NCBI GenBank assembly: GCA_028571685.1
Contig: CM053146.1
Span: 107,793,431 to 107,857,430 of the forward strand
Length of the DNA stretch: 64,000 nt
Direction: 5' to 3'
DNA from: Heterohyrax brucei
Taxonomy: Eukaryota; Chordata; Mammalia; Hyracoidea; Procaviidae
Shown here: piece after piece, positions 34,561-47,433 of the stretch
Layout of the letters: each line of letters begins with the position of its first letter
Numbering within the stretch: position 1 is the first letter of the stretch
The notes under the pieces: model-generated
What the model was told of the DNA's origin: nothing
Databases searched by the model: none
Seen by the model: the letters and a program-made list of their open reading frames with translations, nothing else
Program-made: the position numbers and the translations under genes

Positions 34561-36469
34561 CCTACAGAAATGTGAAACAATTTAACTTGCCATTCTCAGT
34601 GTATGAAAGTTCTTATTTGCCATCATACTTAATCAATAGCTTTTAATCTTCACTAAATTCACAATACATATGACTAATGCATATACACAGATCAAAGTAA
34701 TTTATCGTTTGTAGCCAAGAAATGGAAAATAGTGTAGTAAAAAAAAATGCAAAAAGATACAAAGAAAGTTCTGAATCTAACAATTTCAGATGTCTTAAAA
34801 CTGCTAGTGGGAATATAGGTACCAATTATCAATTTCACCACTAGAAATGAAAATTTCTCAATTTACAGGAGAATGTGGCTTGTAAAAAAAAAAATTAAAG
34901 AAGTCTCCTATCTTTCTTCATTTTTAGTCCACCTTAAAGTCCCTGGCAAGAATTTCAGTGGTGTCTAAATGTTGCTAATGAGCAATGCAATTCCTTTTGT
35001 TCTGGAGATCACATACTGGTCATCTCTCTCTCTGATCATCAGTTTACCTAGATCACCTCATCATTTGTCATGCATGTTAATGTTTTCCCTGAAATTAAAG
35101 CAAAAGAGAATTGCATTTCCAAAGCCCAATTTCTGAAAGCAGCATCTGGCCCTACATCTCAGGAAATACCGAAGAGTCTAAGAAAAACGTTTGCACTTAC
35201 AAGAGGATGCAACCCTCCTTATGTTTTTCTACAGAGTACTTTAATGATGACAATAACACAAAGATATGTGGGTGATCTGTTTCCTTTGAGAATCCCCTCA
35301 CTGCAGAGCCTGGAGGGGGTGCCTGCTGCTATTAGCCACAGATACCACCTCGACGTTTTGAATTCCCTCTGCCTCCCCTAGTCCCACCTGCATGCTGGAA
35401 ACTGGTAGGAGAGGTGTCTCAAAACCATAAAATCCTCTTTTGCCTAGTGGGATGTCTTTATTCCTAAGTAATTTCTCCAAATAACACCCTTGAGTCTCTG
35501 AAAGTGCAAAAATTGCCTGCAGAGTCAAAGCAAATGAGGGTTAAATCCATTCATTATTTTCCTCTAGACTCCCATTCACCTCTAGCTGTAGGAAGCATCA
35601 CAAACTTGGCATTGATGAAAAATGTATACACACATTACTCAGATACTAAGGTTGTCACAGGGAGCCTTTTTCTTGATTTTAATGTAAGCAAAGCTAAGCA
35701 GTGAAAATGTTCAGGTAAAAAAATACAGATTTTCTTTTCTAAAAGATGTTTCTTTTTCTGAAATTTATTCAGATTTGACCCATTCTTGGATTTCTGTCTA
35801 TATACTCATTACCCAGTAAGGGTATAAACATAATAGATTACTAATACATGACCCTAATCTTTGGTGCATCATGGATTGTCTTTCACTTTTAAGGATAGTC
35901 CAGAGTGTAATTTGGATAGCAGTGTACTTCAAAGTCTTGGTGGCTTAATACAACTTCACAGTTGTCAACACTTCAGGTCCTAGACTGACAGGGCCACACT
36001 ATCTCAAATGTGGCCCGTCCATCTGCTGAAAAGAATGGGAGTGCTCACAGATCTCACCACGGGTAAGGCAATGTTCTGGCCAGAAATGACACCTTCCAGT
36101 CGCTTCTGTTCCTCCTTCCTTGGTTAGAGCTAAGCACATGACCCCATGCCATCAGAAAGTGCCCAAGAAGTACAACCCTAACAGGTCACCAAGTACCGGA
36201 AATAGATGAGGGCGAGCAAAAAAGGTCCATCCTAGCCCTCTAGAAGGAGAACTATTCTTTTCCTTTTATGACTATGGTAGAGGAAATTGAGCAATACTAA
36301 CTGGACAGCAAAGTTTATAAAATATGCATTTGCTTTGTTGTTTCCCCCCCCCCCCACAGTTCACATTAAGAGGCTGCTTATGGAAAATAATATTCTGTTA
36401 GTTGCATGCACGTTTCTTTGTAAATAGCAATAGTATGGAAGCTGTTAACCCTTTGTCTCCAAGTGCACA
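34561..36469. other. mostly unique sequence
   Basis: 35,920-36,280 carries a diverged old repeat-like segment (TCTTGGTGGCTTAATACAAC; AAGCACATGACCCCATGCC) that I cannot name. A run of about 13 C's lies at 36,345-36,357. No gene recognised; the 103-codon frame at 35,070-35,381 has no known domain. Confidence 0.45.
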
Positions 36470-37021
36470 TACGGGCATTGCCAGTTACGTTCACAAACTC
36501 ATTCTAGAAAAAGTGCTACATACCTCATTGCTTATCACTATGGTCACTGCCAAAGTAGTCCCCTTGGGGAACTGTGCACTAACACCAGTGCCTAGTCCAC
36601 ATCCAAAGCAATTCTGGAACTCTTTTTCTGGAATGGCAATCGGATCTGTATTACCCTTGATGTCTTGAATGTCGTCAAAGTGTGTCCATTTCAATATTTC
36701 CTTTTTCTTTAGCTAAAGAAAAAAGTCATTGGGGGCCAGATCAGGTGAGTACGGTGGGTGTTCCAATACAATTATTTGTTTCCTGGCTAAAAACTCCCTC
36801 ACAGACAGCTATACAAATAAGTTTGTGAAGTTGCCGCCGTGCCAACGTGTGCAATGGCCATTCCAGAAAGAGTTACAAAGTTGCTTTGCAGGGTGGACTA
36901 GGTGCTGGCACCAGTGCACAGCTTCCCAAGGGGAGGACTTAAACGGTGACCGTAGTATTCAGCAATGAGGTATGTAGGCTCAGAACTATTAAGTTTGCCG
37001 ACTTAATTGTTGGACCTTCTA
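36470..37021 (+). mobile_element. rearranged mariner MITE, copy 1
   Basis: A 550-bp non-autonomous mariner with TA at 36,470-36,471 and 37,020-37,021. Order: (1) inverted 3' end of a mariner, from terminal repeat to the codons for the VREF region (ACTCCCTCACAGACAG at 36,793-36,808); (2) a short 5'-end piece, AATAAGTTTGTGAAG followed by TTGCCGCCGTGCC (36,816-36,843); (3) a sense 3' end (CATTCCAGAAAGAGTTAC..CTTAATTGTTGGACC). Both outer ends are therefore derived from the same mariner 3' end. No complete transposase. Confidence 0.85.
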
Positions 37022-37599
37022 AGTCAGGACTAGATGGCAACCAGAGCAAAGATGCACAAAGCAATACAGAATAAGCCAGCAATAAGACAGGAGACAGAAG
37101 AATAAGGAGTTAAAGATGAAACTTAAAAACAAAAATAGATTTCCATACCTAGCCCAAGAGATCTGGTATATTTTTCTAGACATTAGTGATAAGTTTAACT
37201 GTGAACATTCTAGAATTCCCCTCCACAAGAAATTAGCTCAACTGGCAACACATTTGGAGTGTGTGGGTGTGGGTGTAGATGTGTGGGTGTGTATGGGTGC
37301 ACGCACACATGCACATGTGCACAAATGCATATATACATACACATACATATATACATACAGAAAGATAGATATGGTCAATGATACAAAACACTGTATCCAT
37401 AAGATAAAAGCAATTGTGTTATTAAGGAAGCATAAAATTTGCTTGGGAGAAATTTTTCCTTGGCTCTATTAAATAGTAAATATGAATCCAGAAGGCATAT
37501 AATAAATATTGTAAGATCATATTTTAACGTATCTGCACAATATATATTATACACACACGTATACATATATGTCTACATGTACCTTAGTAGGCCCGTCAG
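37022..37599. other. unique sequence with microsatellite
   Basis: Impure GTGTGGG/CACA/TACA simple repeats at about 37,258-37,370 and a TA/CA-rich run at 37,540-37,580. No gene. Confidence 0.6.
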
Positions 37600-38404
37600 G
37601 ATTTGAGGACGTCTCATTGACAACCTGCATTACGAAGATGGCACAACTTTGCCTGCTCAAAGTGAAGAGGACTTGAAACGTTGATGAAGACCAAAGATCA
37701 CAGCCTTCGGTATGGATTACATCTCAACATGAGGAAAACCCCTCACAATCAGACTAATAAACAATATCATGATAAACGGAGAAAAGACTGAAGTCATCAA
37801 GGATTTCACTTTATGCAGATCCACAATCCACAGCCGTGGAAGCAGCAGTTAAGAACTCAAAGGACATATTGCATTGGGAAGTCTTTTGCATTGGGAAATC
37901 TGTAGCAGAAGACCTCTTTACAGTGTTCAAAAGCAAAGTTGTCACTTTGAGGACTGTAGTACCCTGACCCAAGCCATCGGCTTGGCATACATATGCAAAA
38001 GCTGGACGATGAATAAGGAAGATTAAAAAAATGATTGACACATTTGAATTGTGGTGCTGGTAAAGAATAGTGAATACATCACGGACTGCCAAAAAAAAAA
38101 AAAATCTCTCTTGAAGGAAATATAACTAGAATCGTCCTTAGAGGCAAAGATGGCAAGGCCATGTCTCATAAATTCTGGACATGTTACCAGGTGAGATCAG
38201 TCTTTGGAGAAAGATATCAGACTTGGTAAGGCAGCAGGTCAGAGGAAAAGAGGGAAACCCTCCAGGAGGTGAAGTGACACGCAGCTGCAACAACGGCTCC
38301 AACACAGCAACTACGTGAGGATGCCCAGGTCGGGGCACTGTTCCCTTCTGGTGTGCAGAGTTGCTGTGAGTCACACCTGACTCGATGACACCTAACAACA
38401 ACAA
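37600..38404 (+). mobile_element. RTE LINE 3' end
   Basis: Sense copy starting around the RT motif C region (CAACCTGCATTACGAAGATGG, where YADD has decayed to a YEDG-like reading) and ending CCTGACTCGATGACACC and TAACAACAACAA. A 14-A run at 38,091-38,104 is a local expansion inside the coding region. Confidence 0.85.
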
Positions 38405-39034
38405 TTACCCTTCACAGTTACCTGGTACAATTGTTTTTCTTTTTTTTATCATTTCGGTTTACTGATAATTATTGTACTGATTTCTCCATGTTTGTCAATG
38501 TCCCGTGTGAATAAAGTAAATAAGTTTTCTCCCTCAAATGCAGCATTAGTAATACACTATGACTGACAAACACACAGAAAGACTGGTGAAGGTGGCCTAG
38601 AATGCTTCACATTTTTCACACAGTATTGTTCTTAACCTTAGATTTATATGTCTTTAGATCTAGATTCTACTGTCCAGTTCAGCTGTAATTTCTCACCATT
38701 TCCCACCATGGTCCAATTTACACTTTCAATGCAGCTCCTGCAGGAATTTGAGTTTGAGACCCTTGATACAAGGTACAGTGACTCAGTTAAATAAAATGTT
38801 TCATAAATTCAGTGTCTATTCCCTCTGTACCAGCTGGTATGAGAAAATATAAAATAAACAATAACTGTAGTCATGTTTCTCAAACAGCTAAGTCTGTGGG
38901 GGAAGATAATAACCAAACATTTGAGAAAATACAGCACTAAACTAACAATAACTATTTTATATATATTTTATGGTACTTCATATTTTAGCAAGCTATTTCA
39001 CAACCATGACTGTAGTGGGTTCTTCCAGAAGTCC

Positions 39035-39175
39035 CATAACACTATCGCAATAAAGATTGTAGTTCCCACTTTTCCGATGAAAAACACTAAGATCCAGAAA
39101 GACAAGTTGCCTTACCTAAGGAACGAGGAAGATCACAGCTCCTTGGGGGTTCTATCTGTTCCAGATTTACATCTT
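39035..39175 (+). repeat. MIR SINE relic
   Basis: CCCACTTTTCCGATGAAAAA, GATCCAGAAAGACAAG and TTGCCTTACCTAAGGAACG follow the MIR core order (CCCATTTTACAGATGAGGAA..AGTAACTTGCCCAAGG). Confidence 0.6.
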
Positions 39176-39871
39176 TCAAGGAGTCCCACACACTAAGCAT
39201 TTCATAAATATTTTCTAAATTAATAAGTAAAAGAATGTTGGGCCAGCACACAGCCTGAGTCCTAAACATGGGCAAGAGGAAAAAAATTGTAGATAAGAAT
39301 GTCTAGAAGCCACAAAGCACCCTATTATCATAGACAACATTTGCGGAATATGTAAAAAGCAGGCATAATTTATGATCCCAAGACACTTGTAGTACATGGG
39401 GAGAAACGAAAAATTCAAAACACCTAGAAATATGTACACAAATGCAATAATCCCAACTATTCATGAAGGGGATTAGTCATTACTCTTAATACACGGAAGC
39501 TGCATATAGGTGGGCATGTAAATTTATATGGGAATGTACATTTTCACTCAGTCATATTAAATTAAAAAAAATTTTTTAAAAAAGAAAATCAATAGGTTTA
39601 CTCAGAGGAAAGTGTCCTAGAGTTTGTATACCTTAAAAATAAGCCAAGCTATCAGTGCTTTTATTGCACTATTATCTGTAAAAAAAAAATGCTGACACTC
39701 CCCATTGATAAAACCTAGCTGAACTATGTGTGGTACAGTTTTACAATGAAATATTAACAGCTCTATTAAAAAGGATCTGTATGTGAAGAGATCTATACAC
39801 AAACAGATGTGATCCCTAGTCTATATTGCAAGTGCAAAAAGTCAAAGTTCAGAAGTATACATGTATGTGTA

Positions 39872-39922
39872 TATAGGATTGCTATGAGTCAGAATCCACT
39901 CAACAGCACCTGACAACAATAG
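39872..39922 (+). mobile_element. RTE 3' tail
   Basis: GGATTGCTATGAGTCAGAAT then CAACAGCACCTGACAACAA: the last 50 bp of an RTE copy. Confidence 0.7.
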
Positions 39923-40049
39923 CTATGTAGGTGTATATATATATGTATATAGTTAATCATACTTACAAAAAATACAAAGTTAAAAGAAAAAAAACTGACA
40001 GTGTAAACTGAGCACTGGTAAAAATCATACCCTGTGTGGCAGAAGGAAA

Positions 40050-40190
40050 AGAGGCCAGGCACTCAGTGGTTAAGCGCACAGATGCTAACCAGAAGACTGG
40101 TGGTCTGAATCTGTGAGCCACTGAGCAGGAGAAAGATGTAGCTGACTGCTTCTGACATGCAAGGACTGAACAGTGGGATAAGGAGATTAT
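40050..40190 (+). mobile_element. AfroSINE-type SINE, 5' half
   Basis: GGCACTCAGTGGTTAAGCGC, GGTGGTCTGAATCTGTGAGC, then GGAGAAAGATGTAGCTGAC of the long form. The tail is absent. Confidence 0.7.
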
Positions 40191-40904
40191 GGAATTTCCT
40201 TCCAAAACAATAGACGCTAGCCATTTACCTGAATTTGAAGTCATAGTGAAATTTATCAAGATGTGCATAAAACTTCTGAAAATAAAACATCCATAGGGGT
40301 GTGGGGAAGGGACGTGAGCATTTACAAAGCTCAGCTCAAGCTGAATTTTGAGCCAAGAGTAGCTGGTGATTCTCATGTTTCTTTAATTGCATTTTGCAAC
40401 AGCCTTATTTGACAAAAAGAACCTCCTTTTCTAGTTAGCAATACATGTTGCTTACCTGCGACTAGGATTGAGCACGACAATGTAAAATTATAAAGTTTAA
40501 AGAAGGCAAAACAGGTTTAACTAGTTCTTTTAATAGTACTTCAAAATGAGCATTATCAACTAGCTAAACCTAAATATATTTTTGAGTTGAACTTTAAAAT
40601 TTGCCTAAATACATTACCCCACAGTGTTTGCTGTTAAAGAGGGAATAGAGGAGGGCTGACTATATGCTTGTGAGCCTCAGTACAAATTAGAGTCAACTCA
40701 ATGGCAATAGAGTTTTTAAGGGACCCAGTCTGGTACCTCGCGTTTTTTTCTTGTCAGCTTTGGTAGTTTGTGAGACAATCTAAACCTAGAAAACAGAGAA
40801 CTCATGAAATCCAGATATTTAAAGATAAGCCATGTAGCTGACATGCAAAGAAAATCCTTTATTTGTTAAGATAACTAAGAAACAGAGAGTTTGAGATAAA
40901 GGAA
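40191..40904. other. unique sequence
   Basis: A scrap of SINE tail at about 40,690-40,720 (AAATTAGAGTCAACTCAATG). Otherwise nothing recognised. Confidence 0.5.
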
Positions 40905-41105
40905 GTCTAGTGGCATAGAGTTTGAAACACTCAACTGTCATCCCTAACGGCAGGTGTTTGAACCCACCAGCTACCCCATGGGAGAAAGACGTGACAGTCT
41001 GCTGCAGTAAAGATTTATAACCTCGGAACCCCTATGAAGCTGTTCTACACTTCTTATAGGGTATCTAGGAGTCAGAATCAACTTGATGGCAAAGGGTGTG
41101 GGGTC
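40905..41105 (+). mobile_element. AfroSINE-type SINE, long form
   Basis: Full sense copy: GTCTAGTGGCATAGAG, GGTGTTTGAACCCACCAGC, GGGAGAAAGACGTGACAGTC, then GTATCTAGGAGTCAGAATC and the GGCAAAGGG end. Confidence 0.85.
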
Positions 41106-42419
41106 TTGGTGTTTACATTAAGAAGTGAAGGGGGGGGAAACTTATGCCAGGACACTGAATCACTCCTAGAGATGAAATATTACCAGCAATTCAGCTTTCA
41201 CTTTTCACATAGCTTCATGGTAGTAGATATATTATTGTATATATAATCTACTTATTTTAAAATCAATTGTCAAAGTCTACCTTTACCCTTCAGTCCCCCT
41301 CTAAAGAGAGATGTTCATTTTTCCTTTTGTTTGTTGTGTTTGAAAACCCTTTAATAAAAATACACATATATACACATATTTGGCTTTATTTGGAAATCAC
41401 AAGATTGCTAAGGGTCAAACACCCAGAAGTTGCATTTCGATTCAGATAAAGCTCAGAGTGATGACAGGATTTCTAGGGCTGTTGTTTAGACTAAACAGTA
41501 AAATTGAGGCTCATATGTGAACAAACATTCATATATGGCATTTTTCTTAGATTGAAATGTTCTTACTCTTATGACAGAATCATTTTCAGTGATGCCTCTA
41601 AATAGTTAACTAAGTTTTCTTTTGAAGTTACAGGAATCAGTGTTAAACACCACTGGGTTTTGTAGGAATTCTAGATACATGTTTAATATAAATCCCAGTT
41701 AATGGTCCTTCATTTAATTAATTTCCTCATATGTTTTCCTCTTTTACCGTGTAATCTCTAGCTAAGAATTCAACATGACAGTAAGTGGCTAAAGATAACG
41801 TTCTCCTGAGTGAAATGGTATCTACATGCCTGCTGTGAAATAATTATGAAAGGATTCCTTTGTGATACAATGCTCAAATCACAAAAAGAGTTTACTAACT
41901 ACAAGAGATAAATCAGAAAAGGTATATAAAATTCATTTGATAAAGTATCACAAAGTTACACAAGGAAAGAGACAAAATAAATTCCCCTAATGTACCGCAA
42001 ATATCAACCACCACACACTACCTACAAACCATATGTTTTTTCCATCTGTTCTGCTATCGTTAACTAAATTTATAGTATTTGGGCTATCAGAAGGATTGTC
42101 AAGCCCTAGCTGGGCATGATTTTAAAACCTAGGTGTTACTGTTAGTTGTTTTTCTTTCCTTTTTTTTTTTTTCTTTTTAAAGAAGCTACCCCTCTCTATG
42201 CTCATCCCACCACTGATGATATTTCTTGGATTAAGAGTCCTCCAACATTTCTGAGCACTATGAATTATTCTGTAGGAAGCTTCGATTAGCCCCAGAGAAA
42301 ATGTTTGTCTGCTCCTTTCAATATGATGGTCACTAGTCAAGAAACTGGAACTTCTAAACACCCATGTGAATCTTCCAAGGGCAAAAGTATTGGGCTTGTA
42401 GCCTTGAATTGGTGGGTTA
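41106..42419. other. no feature recognised
   Basis: AT-rich unique sequence with a T-rich tract at about 42,150-42,178. Confidence 0.5.
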
Positions 42420-42975
42420 CTGTGTGCAATAGGCAGAATTCCAAGATGGCCTATAATAATCCAAGCCCTTGTCTAACCATTCCCCCACCCCTTTAGTGGG
42501 ATAGAAGCCAGCGACTTTATTCTTGCCAACAGAATAAGGCACAGGTGAGGATATAGTCACTTCCTTGGGTAGCTTAAGCTATGCTGCCCAGCAAAGGTGA
42601 TGGACTGTCACTCCTGTAATTTAAATTACACTCTATAACCTGCAGCAAGGGATTCTTTTGCTGGCTTCTAAGAAGGAACTTGCCATGTTTTGAGAAGATA
42701 CGTGAGTGGGCCATGTGGCACAGGATTGCAGTGGCCTTTAAAAACTGAAAGTAGCCTCTAGTCAGCAAGAAAGTGGAGACCTCAGTCCTACAACTGCAAG
42801 GAATTGAATTCCACCAAACCCATATTAGTTTAGAAGAGGACATTGAGAACCACAAGGGATCACTGTCTGCCACGTACTTTGATTGCCACCTTTGAGACCT
42901 TCAACGGAGGATCCAAGTAAGCTAAACATGGGCACCTGCTTCACAACAATAGAAAACCAAAGCACTGTGTTTAAA
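42420..42975 (+). repeat. old LTR-like repeat (MaLR/ERVL type)
   Basis: CAATAGGCAGAATTCCAAGA, ACCTCAGTCCTACAACTGC and AAGGAATTGAATTCCACCAA resemble a known ancient mammalian LTR that codes for nothing. The subfamily is not certain. Confidence 0.5.
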
Positions 42976-43904
42976 AACAATCTCAAAGCTTCTTAGCTAT
43001 GAGTGAATGAAGCCAAGAAATGCTTCTGTCATATCCTACTTTCTCTCGAGACATAGGTGAGCCTTGAGAAAGAAATCTCAAAATCTCAATGGGTATCCTC
43101 ATCTGTGCTTCGTTTTCCTCCAGGATTTGGCCTTTCTACTCAAAAGAATATCACGCACAGCCTTGAATTTTTCAGAATAGTAAGTGGCAAATAGCTTCCT
43201 TAAGTAAACGGAGTGAATATTCTTGCATCTTACAAGACTTAGCGTAAGTACTTTGCCTGTGAAACCTACTTCAAATGGCTTGAAATTATATTTTTAAAGA
43301 GTTATAAAACTAAATCTTAAAACAGATTCATAGACATTGATATGATGTGTGTTTAACAGCCTGTGACATACGAGCCTATGAATAGCAAGGCCCATAGGTA
43401 GGTGACATAATGCCACAAAACAAGCAGCATTTTGCCTAAGAATTCCATGAAGTAATACAGATATTCTCCCATGAAAGTAGGACCAGAGATGACTGTTTTC
43501 AAGAGACATCTAGCAGGAGTCAGCGATGTCAAGACTAGTCACAACGGCAATCCAATGAATAGGAAAAAGTACAAAATTCTCAAGTTTTGAGGAGGAAAGC
43601 CCCTAGCACTGTGTAGATTAGATTATGGTTAACAAACATTTGTACCCTTCTACACACATAGTTAAACTGTTTTTCCCCACCCACTTGTTATTGAACTTGT
43701 CCATGTGATCTGCTTTGGCCGAGTAAATATGGGTGAAAGTAGCAGTATTTTGATCTTTTAGAGGCATCACTTTCCTCACAGCTTCCAGTTCCCACCATGA
43801 GATCAAACTTGCCTCAAGATAGCCACTACCCTATTCCTTTCTTTCCTGTCTTCTTAACGACCCCTTGTTTTCTTTGTGCTTAATGTCCCTTACGTCACCC
43901 ACAG
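42976..43904. other. mostly unique sequence
   Basis: 43,620-43,830 (CCATGTGATCTGCTTTGGCC) resembles an old LTR/MER repeat that I cannot name. The rest is unrecognised. Confidence 0.4.
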
Positions 43905-44189
43905 CTCATCTGGTCTTCTGTCGGTAGTGTTAAATGTATCAAATCTAGTCTAGAAAAGGTCTTTAAATTCAGGTAGGATAGACTCAAGGCTACACTTTGG
44001 CTGTCATGAACTTGTTCTGATTTTCTTCATCTTCAACTTCAGTTTGCATCAGCAATTAATGATCTTTTCAGCAGTTGCCCTTTGGCCTTGTTCTGATGGA
44101 TAATTTTGAACTTCTCTGTGGTTTCTTTCCAGAGACGTAGTCATTCCAACTCCTGTATACTCCGTCTTGTGAGATCCATGTGTATAAAA

Positions 44190-44340
44190 ACATTGCCATT
44201 GAATCGATCCTGACTCATAGCAACCTATAGGACAGAGTAGAACTACTCCACAGAGTTTTTAAGGAGTGCCTGGTAGGTTTGCAATGTTAACCTTTCAGTT
44301 AGCAGCCTTAGCACTCAACCACTACACTGTTAGGTTTTCA
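44190..44340 (-). mobile_element. AfroSINE-type SINE
   Basis: Antisense copy CATTGCCATTGAATCGATCC to CACTACACTGTTAGG, inside the inverted RTE segment. Confidence 0.9.
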
Positions 44341-44532
44341 TGTCTATAGTGGTCATTTATGTAGTTGAATAAATGTATTTGCAATGAAGAAGTCATTCAT
44401 TATGCAAAATTCTGTCAGAATCTCTGGGATCATTTCTATTACTAAGACCACATTTTCCTATCCACTAATCCTTTCATTTTCAACTTTTTCATTCTAATCA
44501 CCAGTGATTATCAATATATCCTCATTATATGT

Positions 44533-45024
44533 TGTTTGAGTTATCTATTGCTGCTAAAACAGATATACCACAAGTGGACGACTTTAACAAAGTCAAATTT
44601 ATTTTCTCACAGTCTAGTAGTCTAGTCCAAATTCAGGGTTTCAGCTGCAGGGAAAGACTTTTTCTCTGTGTCAGCTCTGGAAGAAAGTCCTTGTCATCAA
44701 TCTTCCCCTGGACTAGCAACTTTTCTGCTCAGGAACCCCAGGTCTAAAGGATATTCTCTGCTCCTACTGATTCCTGGTTCTTCTTTCTTGGAGATATGAG
44801 ACCCTCGTATCTCGCTGCTTTTTTCTCACTTTTCTATCTCAAGAGACTACCTCAAGACACAATCGAACCTTGTTTACCTAAGTAACACACTTGTCATCCA
44901 TACTCCCTCATTAATATCATAGAGGCAGGATTTACAACATATAGCAGAATCACAAGATAAGGAGAATCATGGTCTAGTCCAATCGATACACACATTTTTA
45001 GGAGACATAATTCAATCCATGACA
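44533..45024 (-). mobile_element. solo LTR (family A)
   Basis: A 492-bp minus-strand copy, TGTTTGAGTTATCTATTG to CAATCCATGACA, inserted in the RTE endonuclease region. The target duplication is not clean. Confidence 0.85.
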
Positions 45025-45042
45025 CGTTTGATCAATTTCAGA

Positions 45043-45330
45043 CTACCAAAGAAGTTGGCAACAATCTTTAATTTCTTCATCTTTGGCCTTAGTAGTTGGT
45101 ATGTGCATTGGAATAAGAGTGGCATTTTCTGGTCTTCCCTGTAGACATATGGATATTATTCTGTCACTCACAGCACTGTACTTTAGAATAGATTCTGAAA
45201 TCTTCTTTTTGATGATGAATGCAACACCATTTCTCTTCACTTCGTCATTTCCAACAGAGCAGACCCTATAATTATATGATTCAAAATGGCCACTACCAGT
45301 CTGTTTCAGTTTCCCAATTGTATGTTCCAT
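45043..45330 (-). pseudogene. RTE AP-endonuclease domain fragment
   Basis: A 95-codon open piece of the RTE ORF. KRNGVAFIIKKKISESILKY and AVSDRIISICLQGRPENATL match the central APE-type endonuclease domain that nicks target DNA. The catalytic His/Asp motifs near the C-terminus lie beyond this frame. The LTR at 44,533-45,024 and several stops disable it. Confidence 0.8.
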
Positions 45331-46013
45331 TTCATTTTAGATGATTTTCATATTTCCAAGATTCATACTTGACTGGGTTCTATTATCCTATTATTAATGG
45401 ATATTTAGAGCTATTTCTTCTCATTCTGAGTTGTGCCACCTCAGCAGATGAAAGTTCCAAAAGCGTAACTCCATCCATGTCATTAGGATCAGCTCTACTT
45501 TGAGGGGGCAGCTCTTTCTCAGTTGCATTTTGAGTACCTTTCAACCTATCTTCCAGCACTCTATCAATGTTCTGCTGCCATTCATAAGATTTTCACTGGC
45601 TGTTGCCTTCTTCAGCAGTAGACTTCCAGGGCCTTCTTCCTAGTCTGTCTTAGTCTGGAAGTTCAGCTGAATCCTGTACAACATGAGTGCCCTTGCTGGT
45701 ATTTGAACACTGGTGGCATAGCTTCTAGCATCACAGCAACACACAAGTCTCCACAGTTGACAAACTGACAGATATGTGGGAGAAACTTATTCCTGAACAC
45801 TGGGCAGCTAAGGTAAATGGAAGAAATGAAGTAAAAGAGTTGAACAGAATATTTCAATGAGTAGCTAAAGAAAACAAAAAGATGACAATGACATGTGCAA
45901 ATACCTAAAGTTAGAAAACCAAAAAGGAAGAACACACCAAACATTTCTCAAGCTGAAGAGCTAAAGAAAAAAATTCAAGCCTTCAGCTACAATACTGAAG
46001 GATTTGATGGAAA

Positions 46014-46577
46014 TGTTTCAGTCAGCTAGTGCTGCTCTAATAGAAATACCACGAGTGGATGGCTTTAAAAGGAGAAATGTTTATTCTTACATAGTCCAGT
46101 AGACTACAAGTCCAAATTCAGGATGTCCGCTCCTGGGGAAGTCTTTTTCCCTTGTCAGCTCTGGAGGAAGTTCCTCATGTTGCCTCAGTCTTTGGTCAGG
46201 AAGCATTGTGACACAGGAATCTCAGGTCTGAAGGATGCACTCTTCTCCAGGTGTTACTTCTTTCTTGATGGTGTGAGCTTTCCAACTCACTGCTTGCTTC
46301 CCTTTCTTTTTATCTCTTATAGGATGAAAGGACAAAGGGTGGTAAAAAGCCATGCAGAAACCCCCTTTACAGTGGAGCAGGAACTTGATCTTATAAAGGA
46401 ATTTACAGTCCCACCCTAATCCTCTCTGACATAATCCACTCTGCTAACCATAGACATAGATTAGGATTTATAGCATCGGAAAAGAACAAAACGGAGGGCA
46501 ATTACAGCATACAGGGACTCCTGGCCCAACCAAATTACTACACGTATTTTGAGGGAGACACAGTTCAATCCATGACA
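46014..46577 (-). mobile_element. solo LTR with perfect TSD (family A)
   Basis: A 564-bp minus-strand copy, TGTTTCAGTCAGCTAGTG to CAATCCATGACA, flanked by GGAAA at 46,009-46,013 and 46,578-46,582. With GTCAC at 1511 this establishes 5-bp duplications for the family. Confidence 0.9.
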
Positions 46578-47223
46578 GGAAAAAGTGCTGAATGAGGCAG
46601 GAAGCATCAAAAGAAGATACAAAGAATACACAGATTCACTATACCAAAAAGAATCAATCAATGTTAAATCATTTTAGGAGGAAGTATATTATCAAGAACT
46701 AATGTTACTGAAGGAAGAAGTCCAAACTACGTTGAAGATATTAGTGAAAAACAAGGCTCCAGGAACTGACAAGAAACTGAGATGTTTCAACAAATGGCCA
46801 ATCGACTGGAAGAGATCTATATTTATGCATATTTCAAAGGTGAGCCAACAGAAGGCAGAAGTTATTGACCAATATTATTAATATCACACACCAGTAAAAT
46901 TTCACTAAAGATCATATATTAAAAAGTGGTTGCAGCAAGATATTGTCAGGAAACTGTCAGAAATTCAAGTCAGATCAGAAGAGGACAAAGAACTAGGCTA
47001 TCACTGCTGATGTCAGATGAATCCTGGTTAAAAGCAGAGAAAGATGTTTACCTGGGTTTTACTGACTATGCAAAGGCGTCTCACTGTGCAGATTATAACA
47101 AATTATGCAAATAATAGGAATAGAGAGCACTTAATTGTGCTCTTAAGGAACCTGCACACAGATCAAGTGGTGGTTGTTCAAATAGAACAAGGGGTTTAAA
47201 GTTAGGAAAGGTGTGCATCTGGG

Positions 47224-47433
47224 TTGCATCCTTTCATCATACTTATTAGTCTGTATGTTGAGCAAATAATCCAAGAAGCTGGTCTATATGAAGAAGAATG
47301 CAGCATCAGGATTGGAGGAAGAGTCATTAATAACCTGAGTTATGCAAACGATATAACCTGCCTTGCTGAAAGTGAAGAGGATTTGAAGCCTTTGATCATA
47401 AAGATCAAAGACCATAGCTTTCAGTATAGATGA
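47224..47433 (+). pseudogene. RTE reverse-transcriptase fragment, YAND
   Basis: A 70-codon piece around motif C: IRIGGRVINNLSYANDITCL. The first catalytic Asp of YADD is Asn, which would abolish polymerase activity even without the frameshifts around it. Confidence 0.8.

Larger units (their letters stand above)
38405..40049. other. mostly unique sequence
   Basis: Holds one MIR relic and one RTE tail (listed). No gene. The rest is AT-rich. Confidence 0.5.
43905..45775 (-). mobile_element. RTE LINE 5' part, inverted segment
   Basis: Antisense RTE running from the linker after the endonuclease (TCATCTGGTCTTCTGTCGG at about 43,907) through the endonuclease to the very 5' UTR (TTGACAAACTGACAG at 45,758-45,772). 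It is interrupted by a SINE (44,190-44,340) and an LTR (44,533-45,024). The next RTE segment is in the opposite orientation and begins where this one stops in RTE coordinates, so together they are one 5'-inverted insertion. Confidence 0.85.

Noticed and set aside
37255..37370. CRISPR-like or satellite array
   Set aside because: It is irregular GTG/CACA/TACA simple repeat without spacers, in a eukaryotic context.
39963..40376. 137-codon minus-strand open frame
   Set aside because: It overlaps a SINE on the opposite strand; no domain, no splice context, no family resemblance.
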